Shown piece after piece: positions 58,778 through 64,000 of a DNA stretch of 64,000 nucleotides (within the stretch, counting starts at the first letter, position 1; the number at the start of each line of letters is the position of its first letter). The stretch comes from Chitinophagales bacterium (GTDB lineage: Bacteria > Bacteroidota > Bacteroidia > Chitinophagales > Chitinophagaceae), in NCBI GenBank assembly GCA_020636495.1, contig JACJXQ010000008.1, positions 1,488,001-1,552,000 of the forward strand. Direction: 5' to 3'. Under the pieces are notes generated by a model, which saw only the letters and a list, made by a program, of their open reading frames with translations, was not told the origin of the DNA and did no database searches. Position numbers and translations under genes: made by a program.

Positions 58778-59341
58778 ATGAGCAACAATTGTGTTACAGT
58801 TGGCAGTAAGTTTCCGGAGTTTAACAAGAAAGCAGTGGTATCTCTGGAAAAAGGTAAAGAGTTTCAAAATATCAGCAATAGCGATATGGAAGGAAAATGG
58901 GCGGTTATGTTCTGGTGGCCTAAAGATTTCACTTTTGTTTGTCCTACCGAGATAGCGGAATTCAACAACAATTTCGAGAATTTCGAAGACAGGGACACTA
59001 TTTTGTTGGGTGCTTCAACTGACAGTGAGTTTGTACACCTGGCATGGAGAAAAGACCACGATGACCTGCGTGGCCTGAAATTTCCTATGATAGCTGATAC
59101 TTCAAAAAGCCTGGCAGAAGAACTTTCTATCCTGGAACCTAACGAGAAGATCGCTTACCGGGCTACTTTCATCATTGATCCTCAGGGTATTGTTCGTTGG
59201 TTGAACATAAATGACCTGAGCGTAGGCCGTAATGTGGATGAAGTACTGCGTGTTTTAGATGCCTTGCAAACAGATGAACTGTGCCCTTGTAACTGGACAA
59301 AAGGCCAGGAAACACTGACAGCACAGCTGCAGGAAGCATAA
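58778..59341 (+). CDS. ahpC: Alkyl hydroperoxide reductase AhpC-type peroxiredoxin
   Basis: 187 residues. Peroxidatic Cys55 is in DFTFVCPTEIAEF, and the resolving region ELCPCNWTKG carries Cys169 and Cys171. The C-P-C tail resembles the AhpC of mycobacteria (ELCACNW), which is reduced by AhpD rather than AhpF. It reduces hydrogen peroxide and organic peroxides in the cytoplasm. The next gene encodes an AhpD-like protein, so the pair makes sense as a system. No OxyR site was recognised. Confidence 0.93.
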   Translation: MSNNCVTVGSKFPEFNKKAVVSLEKGKEFQNISNSDMEGKWAVMFWWPKDFTFVCPTEIAEFNNNFENFEDRDTILLGASTDSEFVHLAWRKDHDDLRGLKFPMIADTSKSLAEELSILEPNEKIAYRATFIIDPQGIVRWLNINDLSVGRNVDEVLRVLDALQTDELCPCNWTKGQETLTAQLQEA

Positions 59342-59362
59342 TTTTAGTACATAAATAATATC

Positions 59363-59393
59363 ATAACATCCACCGCTGAAAGGTGGATGTTAT
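59363..59393 (+). promoter_or_regulatory. Hairpin between ahpC and the AhpD-like gene
   Basis: ATAACATCCACC (59363-59374) pairs perfectly with GGTGGATGTTAT (59382-59393) around a 7-nt loop. There is no T-run, so it may stabilise or partly attenuate the ahpC transcript rather than end it. Confidence 0.6.
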
Positions 59394-59412
59394 GTATAAA
59401 ATAATCAGTAGC

Positions 59413-60009
59413 ATGGAACAAGAGAATACAACACTGACGGTATCTATTCAGAGTATGTTTGCCGAGTTGGGTATTGACGAAACGCATACTTCAAAAAGCC
59501 TGGAAAGTCTTTCGGCAGTAGATAGTAAATACCTGAGAGACCTGAAGCTGAATGTGGCAGCTGTGATGAAGAGTAAAAACCTGTCAGCCAGGGAGTCGGC
59601 TCTGCTGGCGCTGGCAGTATCTGTTACTGAAAAGAATAATGTGCTGATAACAGCATTTGAGAATATGAGCCGAAAAGCTGAAGCAACGGCGGAAGAAATA
59701 GCCGAGGCGCATGCATGTGCTTCTCTGCTCAGCCTGAATAATGTGTTTTACAGGTTCCGTCATTATATGCACGGCAATGAGTATTATAATAATACTCCGG
59801 CAGGCATTCGTATGAGTATCATGATGAATCCTGTACTTGGCAAAGAATTTTTCGAGCTGATGAGTATTGTTGTTTCAGCAATTAATGGTTGCGAGCAATG
59901 TATGGTGTCTCACGAACATTCAGTGAAAGCTTTGGGAACAACTGAGCCGAGGATATACGATGCGGTGAGGTTAGGTGCCGTGATACGGAGCCTGTCGGTA
60001 ATTGTTTAG
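59413..60009 (+). CDS. AhpD-like carboxymuconolactone decarboxylase-family protein
   Basis: 198 residues from MEQENTT; earlier possible starts (59383, 59392) lie inside the upstream hairpin. The helical fold carries the AhpD active motif Cys160-Glu-Gln-Cys163 with His167 and His169 (GCEQCMVSHEHSVKALG). In mycobacteria AhpD passes electrons from lipoamide to AhpC through this CxxC. The first half has a similar helical repeat without cysteines (ESALLALAVSVTEKN). Partner of the upstream AhpC; convergent with the sensor kinase, 5 bp between stops. Confidence 0.88.
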   Translation: MEQENTTLTVSIQSMFAELGIDETHTSKSLESLSAVDSKYLRDLKLNVAAVMKSKNLSARESALLALAVSVTEKNNVLITAFENMSRKAEATAEEIAEAHACASLLSLNNVFYRFRHYMHGNEYYNNTPAGIRMSIMMNPVLGKEFFELMSIVVSAINGCEQCMVSHEHSVKALGTTEPRIYDAVRLGAVIRSLSVIV

Positions 60010-60014
60010 TTTAC

Positions 60015-61304
60015 TTATTTTGAAGAATGTACTACAGGGAAGTATACAGAGAATGTACTTCCCTTTCCTAATACGCTGTCTACCTTCACTTTACCGCCAT
60101 GTGCTTCCACTATAGCTTTTACGTAGCTTAACCCCAGCCCGAAACCTTTTACATTGTGCAAATTACCGGTATGGGCACGGTAGAATTTTTCAAACACCCT
60201 GTTCTGTGTTTCTTTATTCATACCTATACCATTGTCTTTCACCTGTAGCACGAACATGTTGCCCTCGTTCTTGGTGATGAGCTCTATTGCCAGGTCTTCT
60301 TTTGAATATTTGATGGCATTGTCTAGCAGGTTGAAGACCACATTTGAGAAGTGTACCTCATCTGCTTCTATAATAAAGTTATCAGCCTCTGTGCTCAAAG
60401 TCAGCTTGCCATTCTTATCCAGTATCTGCAGGTTTACATTGTCGGCTACTTTGTTAATGATCTCGTGCGCATTCAGGTTCTGGAGGTTCAGTTTTATGTC
60501 TTGTTTCTCTATCCTGGCCGACTGGAGTATCTTTTCTACCTGCTTGTTCATACGCTTATTCTCGTCCTTTATCATACGGCTGTAGTAGCGTATCTTTTCA
60601 GTGTCGTGTATCACTTTTTCATTGGTCAGGGCGTCTATTGCCAGCGATATAGTGGCCAGTGGTGTTTTTAGTTCATGGGTCATGTTGTTGATAAAGTCAG
60701 ACTTTATCTCAGAAAGTTTCTTCTGGTTGAACATCGTACGGATGGTCAGGTAAAATGCTGCAATGATAATGATGGTAAATAATATAGATCCTGCAATATA
60801 CCAGCCTATTTTTCGTATGATGAAATTGTTTTCCTCTTTCAAATACAGGTGCAGCACCTCATAATACAAAGCTTCCGGGTCGTTCAGGGTCAGCAGTATG
60901 TCAATGGAATTGCTGTTGTTCATCTCTGGGTTGAACCCTTTTGACTTTACTATGCGAGACTGAAAGATATTGGTAATGCTGTACTCAAAAGGCTCTTTTA
61001 TGTTATACCTTTTCAGTGCTACATCTATTTTCTCGGTTATGTCTTCCGGTGATAATACTTCTACAGTAAACCCTTGCAGATAATATTGCCTTGATTCTTC
61101 ATTCAGGAAACCGATATTCCCTTTCTTGAACAGGTAAGCGTCGTGCAACGATTGGTTGATCTGGGTAATGGCATGGGCCAGGTCTTGTTCCCTCTGTTGT
61201 CTGCGCAACTGCACAGAGTTGTGTATCCACGACATCTGTATGAATATGATGCCCAGCACCGATAAGGTGATCAGGATAATTATGAGAGGAAATACCTTTT
61301 TCAT
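60015..61304 (-). CDS. Sensor histidine kinase
   Basis: 429 residues. Two membrane helices (~7-28 and ~165-190) enclose a ~135-residue periplasmic sensor region. The HisKA domain has His210 in INNMTHELKTPL; HATPase motifs are NVVFNLLDNAIKYSK (N box), VKDNGIGMNKE (G1) and GFGLGLSYVKAIVEAHGG (G2). It is related to the RprX-type kinases of Bacteroidota. No response regulator gene lies within the window, where the next minus-strand position is upstream of the start; the partner must be elsewhere or not adjacent. Confidence 0.9.
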   Translation of the reverse strand: MKKVFPLIIILITLSVLGIIFIQMSWIHNSVQLRRQQREQDLAHAITQINQSLHDAYLFKKGNIGFLNEESRQYYLQGFTVEVLSPEDITEKIDVALKRYNIKEPFEYSITNIFQSRIVKSKGFNPEMNNSNSIDILLTLNDPEALYYEVLHLYLKEENNFIIRKIGWYIAGSILFTIIIIAAFYLTIRTMFNQKKLSEIKSDFINNMTHELKTPLATISLAIDALTNEKVIHDTEKIRYYSRMIKDENKRMNKQVEKILQSARIEKQDIKLNLQNLNAHEIINKVADNVNLQILDKNGKLTLSTEADNFIIEADEVHFSNVVFNLLDNAIKYSKEDLAIELITKNEGNMFVLQVKDNGIGMNKETQNRVFEKFYRAHTGNLHNVKGFGLGLSYVKAIVEAHGGKVKVDSVLGKGSTFSVYFPVVHSSK

Positions 61305-61499
61305 GAAACGGTGAAATTACATAAACGATAAGATTAAACATCATCGCCCCAAATTTGTTTAACGCTCATTTAACTATTCTCTATCTACAGCGTTTATTGC
61401 TGTGGATAAGCTATATTAAATATAATTTATTTTCTCTTTAACAGATGTTCAGACGTATTCTGCCTGTTCTGTGTTAATTTGTGACCATAAATACATTGC

Positions 61500-62432
61500 T
61501 TGGATAAAATTGTTGAAGTAAAGGGACTTACTAAATCTTTTGGCGATTTTGTTGCGGTAGACGATCTGTCGTTTTCTATCGAAAGGGGGAGTGTATATGG
61601 TTTCCTGGGGCAGAATGGCGCGGGTAAAAGTACCACAATTCGTATGTTGCTGGGACTGATTCATGCAGATTCAGGTGAAGTGTTGATAAACGGTGAACGG
61701 TTCGACAGGAACCGGAGAAGGGCATTGGAGCAGATAGGTGCAATCGTAGAACGTCCTGACCTGTATGGTTACCTGTCAGCCTGGGACAACCTGAAGATAT
61801 TTGCACGGTTAAGCCGAAAACATATACCGTCAACCAGGCTGGAAGAGGTGATGGAGATAGTGGGTCTGCGCGGCAGGGAACATGATAAAGTAAAAGCTTA
61901 CTCCCAGGGTATGAAACAAAGGCTGGGTATTGCTGTGGCATTAGTACACGATCCTGAATTGCTGATACTTGACGAACCTACCAATGGACTGGACCCTCAG
62001 GGTATTGCAGAAATGCGTGAACTGATACGTACGCTGGGCAGGCAGATGGGAAAGACCATTCTCATTTCATCACATTTGTTGTACGAAATGGAGCAGGTGG
62101 CCAGCGATATGCTCATCATTCACAATGGGAAAAAGATAGTAGAAGGAAAGGTGAGTGAATTGCTGAACCCCAACGAAACATTATTTGAAATAAGGATATT
62201 GCCCGACGATGCTATAACCGAAAAACTACACGCCAAAGGCTGGGGGCAGTATATTGACGGAGGCAATTCATCAACATTGATCTTTAAAATGCATCCGCGC
62301 AAAATGCCCGGATTGAATAAATACCTGGTAGAAGAACATGTTCATGTGCTGGAGATCAGGTCAAGGCACTCATTAGAGGCATATTTTTTATCACTCACAA
62401 ACCACGCTGATGCTGAGACTGGAGCTGCATAA
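61500..62432 (+). CDS. ABC transporter ATP-binding protein
   Basis: 310 residues. The start is TTG at 61500 (MDKIVEVKGLTKSFG); no ATG is available before the conserved N-terminus. Walker A GQNGAGKST, Q-loop IGAIVERPDLYGYLSAWDNL, signature YSQGMKQRLGIA, Walker B LLILDEPTNGLDP and H-loop LISSHLLYEME. The ~75-residue C-terminal extension (RILPDDAITEKLHAKGWG) is typical of CcmA/NodI-like exporters. It overlaps the permease gene by 23 bp, so they form a transporter of unknown substrate. Confidence 0.93.
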   Translation: MDKIVEVKGLTKSFGDFVAVDDLSFSIERGSVYGFLGQNGAGKSTTIRMLLGLIHADSGEVLINGERFDRNRRRALEQIGAIVERPDLYGYLSAWDNLKIFARLSRKHIPSTRLEEVMEIVGLRGREHDKVKAYSQGMKQRLGIAVALVHDPELLILDEPTNGLDPQGIAEMRELIRTLGRQMGKTILISSHLLYEMEQVASDMLIIHNGKKIVEGKVSELLNPNETLFEIRILPDDAITEKLHAKGWGQYIDGGNSSTLIFKMHPRKMPGLNKYLVEEHVHVLEIRSRHSLEAYFLSLTNHADAETGAA

Positions 62433-63240
62433 AATATTCCGTAGGCCACGTACCTATATCAGTTTCCTGATAATGACGGCGGTGACCTTTCTTATTCAAC
62501 TGGCTATGTATGTGGATGGAAGCAGTTTTGTGTCGTTTGCTATGCAGGGGGTGGGTGAGCAGTTCGCTATTTCGGGTAATATTCTCAATGGCTACTTGGT
62601 TACCTACCTGGTATTGCAGTCGTTGCTCATACATATACCATTGCTTGTGGCATTGGTAGCCGGCGATGTACTAGCCGGGGAGGCCAACGCCGGCACAATG
62701 CGGCTGTTGCTTACAAAGCCTGTGTCTCGTGGCGGGGTGGTTCTGGTAAAATATATTGCCAGTGTAGCTTATGCCATGCTCTTGCTGGTGTGGCTGGCTG
62801 TAGTTGGCCTGGGCCTGTCTGTTCTGATATTCGGTACGGGCGACCTTATCAACCTGAAAAGTGATGCCTTTGTTATGTTGCTGGAACATGATATTATGTG
62901 GCGTTATATGCTGGCATTCGCATTTGCGGCATTGGCTATGTCAACAGTGGCTGCGTTGGCTGTGTTCCTGTCTGTATTTGCAGATAATTCTATAGGACCA
63001 ATAATTGGTACTATGGGTGTGATAGTGGTACTGACCATTTTTTCTAACCTGGAAATACCTCTGTTCAATACCATTAAGCCATATCTGTTTACAACACACA
63101 TGATAGCTTGGAAAGGATTTTTCGATGCGCCCGTACCATACGATGCAATAATCACTTCTGTATTGGTGTTGGTAGGATACATAGCGCTTTTTTTAGCGGC
63201 AACAATAGTAATATTTAAAAGAAAAGATATTCAGTCATGA
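62410..63240 (+). CDS. ABC transporter permease (ABC-2 type)
   Basis: 276 residues with six membrane segments. The N-terminal amphipathic part (LRLELHKIFRRPRTYISFLIM) and GDVLAGEANAGTMRLLLTKPVSRGGVVLVKYIAS are signatures of the ABC-2 membrane_2/NosY-like group, which work with a single ATPase. The start overlaps the ATPase end by 23 bp and the stop overlaps the next gene by 4 bp (ATGA), so the three are translated together. Confidence 0.92.
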   Translation: MLRLELHKIFRRPRTYISFLIMTAVTFLIQLAMYVDGSSFVSFAMQGVGEQFAISGNILNGYLVTYLVLQSLLIHIPLLVALVAGDVLAGEANAGTMRLLLTKPVSRGGVVLVKYIASVAYAMLLLVWLAVVGLGLSVLIFGTGDLINLKSDAFVMLLEHDIMWRYMLAFAFAALAMSTVAALAVFLSVFADNSIGPIIGTMGVIVVLTIFSNLEIPLFNTIKPYLFTTHMIAWKGFFDAPVPYDAIITSVLVLVGYIALFLAATIVIFKRKDIQS

Positions 63241-63956
63241 GGAGATATGCAAGGAATGGTTTGTGGTTGTTGTTATTGTCCTGTTTCAGTTTTGTGGCTT
63301 GCGCACAGACTGATTCGTCTACTATATTATTTCAAAAATTAAGGGCAAGGCTGGATAAGGTAAATGACTATGTAGCAGACGTGCGTATCCGGATAGATGT
63401 CTCATTTATGAAAGTGCCACCACTCGCCGGCAAGCTGTATTTTAAAGCTCCCGACAAAATGAAACTGGAGCGTAACGGTGGAGTATCTATATTACCTAAA
63501 AAGAATATTAACCTCACATTGAATAGTATGTTCCCAGTGGGGGATGCTATTGTTATAGATGCAGGTACAGATGTAGTGAATAGCCGTGCTGTTAAAGTGA
63601 TAAAAGTGATACCACAGGGTGAGAGTGATATTGTGCTAACTAAAATATGGGTAGACGAGGAACGTAACCTGGCATTACGGACGGAAACTACTACCCGTGA
63701 CAATGGCACTGTGAAAATGGATCTGGCTTTTGGTGCGCATATAGCCCAGGGGCTGCCCGACAAGGTAATAGTGTACCTGGACGTAAAAGAGTATAAATTA
63801 CCCAAAGGTGTTACCATGGATTATGACGCCAATGCACAAATGAAAGCTGATGATAAAGGCAATGGCAAAAATAAAAAGGGCAAAATTGAGATCAGTTATC
63901 TTAACTATGAAGTAAATAAAGGTCTGCCCGACAACATTTTCGCAGAAAAGGATTGA
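63237..63956 (+). CDS. LolA-like outer membrane lipoprotein-sorting protein
   Basis: 239 residues with an N-terminal hydrophobic segment ending in CFSFVACAQ: either a lipobox at Cys or a normal signal cleaved after AQ. The body is a LolA/LolB-like half-barrel (LRARLDKVNDYVADVRIRIDVSFMKVPPLAGKLYFKAPDKMKLE) with a basic Lys/Asn-rich insert near residue 205 (KGNGKNKKGK). It overlaps the ABC permease by 4 bp, so a periplasmic carrier role tied to this transporter is likely. It is not the essential LolA of the cell with any certainty. Confidence 0.87.
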   Translation: MRRYARNGLWLLLLSCFSFVACAQTDSSTILFQKLRARLDKVNDYVADVRIRIDVSFMKVPPLAGKLYFKAPDKMKLERNGGVSILPKKNINLTLNSMFPVGDAIVIDAGTDVVNSRAVKVIKVIPQGESDIVLTKIWVDEERNLALRTETTTRDNGTVKMDLAFGAHIAQGLPDKVIVYLDVKEYKLPKGVTMDYDANAQMKADDKGNGKNKKGKIEISYLNYEVNKGLPDNIFAEKD

Positions 63957-64000
63957 TTTTTTACTGCCAAAACTTTTGCAACACCAAGATATTCATTAGT

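Noticed and set aside
1..64000. tRNA, rRNA, CRISPR, prophage or transposase genes
   Set aside because: None was recognised on either strand by eye; a covariance-model search would be the proper test for small RNAs.

Overview
The window looks like a chromosomal segment of a Bacteroidota bacterium, most likely in or near the Chitinophagaceae/Chitinophagales. The evidence is type IX secretion C-terminal domains on several large secreted proteins, a gliding-motility-type C-terminal domain, a TamL-type lipoprotein, a SusC/TonB-style receptor, an HYC_CC_PP protein, S46 and M16 peptidases, a cysteine-poor DksA of the Bacteroidota kind next to ileS, and upstream boxes matching the Bacteroidota promoter consensus TAnnTTTG. 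No rRNA, tRNA, CRISPR array, insertion sequence or prophage was recognised. Genus is not determinable from this window.

Layout. 1-3.3 kb: 3' part of ileS followed by a DksA-like protein with a long lysine/alanine-rich tail. 3.3-12.2 kb: housekeeping and envelope genes (arginase, TamL, an RNA methyltransferase, DUF4476, PAP2 plus methyltransferase, TPR protein, EGF-like lipoprotein, and a protein with phosphotransferase-like motifs). 12.2-16.4 kb: the most accessory-looking part, with an 860-bp non-coding stretch built of direct and inverted repeats, a RibD/DHFR-like gene, and two AT-rich genes (small membrane protein, leucine-rich-repeat protein) each followed by a copy of the same 107-bp repeat. 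16.4-21.3 kb: sugar transporter divergent from a ROK sugar kinase, a YXWGXW-type secreted protein and a sorbosone-dehydrogenase-like lipoprotein. 21.4-23.7 kb: three tandem small secreted paralogues with near-identical promoters, two of them almost identical in sequence.

23.7-27.3 kb: a hydrolase, then a close-packed run of aldehyde dehydrogenase, antitoxin, ParE-like toxin, SGNH hydrolase and CPCC protein. 27.8-30.9 kb: a three-gene unit (HYC_CC_PP protein, heavy-metal-associated protein, TonB-dependent receptor) that reads as an envelope metal-handling system. 31-36.8 kb: an active/inactive M16 peptidase pair, a HAD phosphatase and a porin. 36.8-45 kb: DinB-like, acetyltransferases, branched-chain aminotransferase and EamA exporter divergent from a MocR-type regulator, then several orphan secreted proteins and a 2OG-Fe(II) oxygenase.

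45-58.6 kb: two large BNR-propeller/T9SS paralogues on opposite strands flank rlmI and recN; then a lipoprotein, a DPP11-like S46 peptidase and a gliding-type C-terminal domain protein. 58.7-64 kb: an AhpC/AhpD-type peroxide defence pair, a sensor histidine kinase without an adjacent regulator, and an ABC ATPase/permease/LolA-like operon with overlapping reading frames. Many genes end at strong hairpin terminators, several shared by convergent neighbours. Coordinates are read by eye; starts were moved inward from the longest open frame where family N-termini, signal peptides or promoter boxes argued for it.
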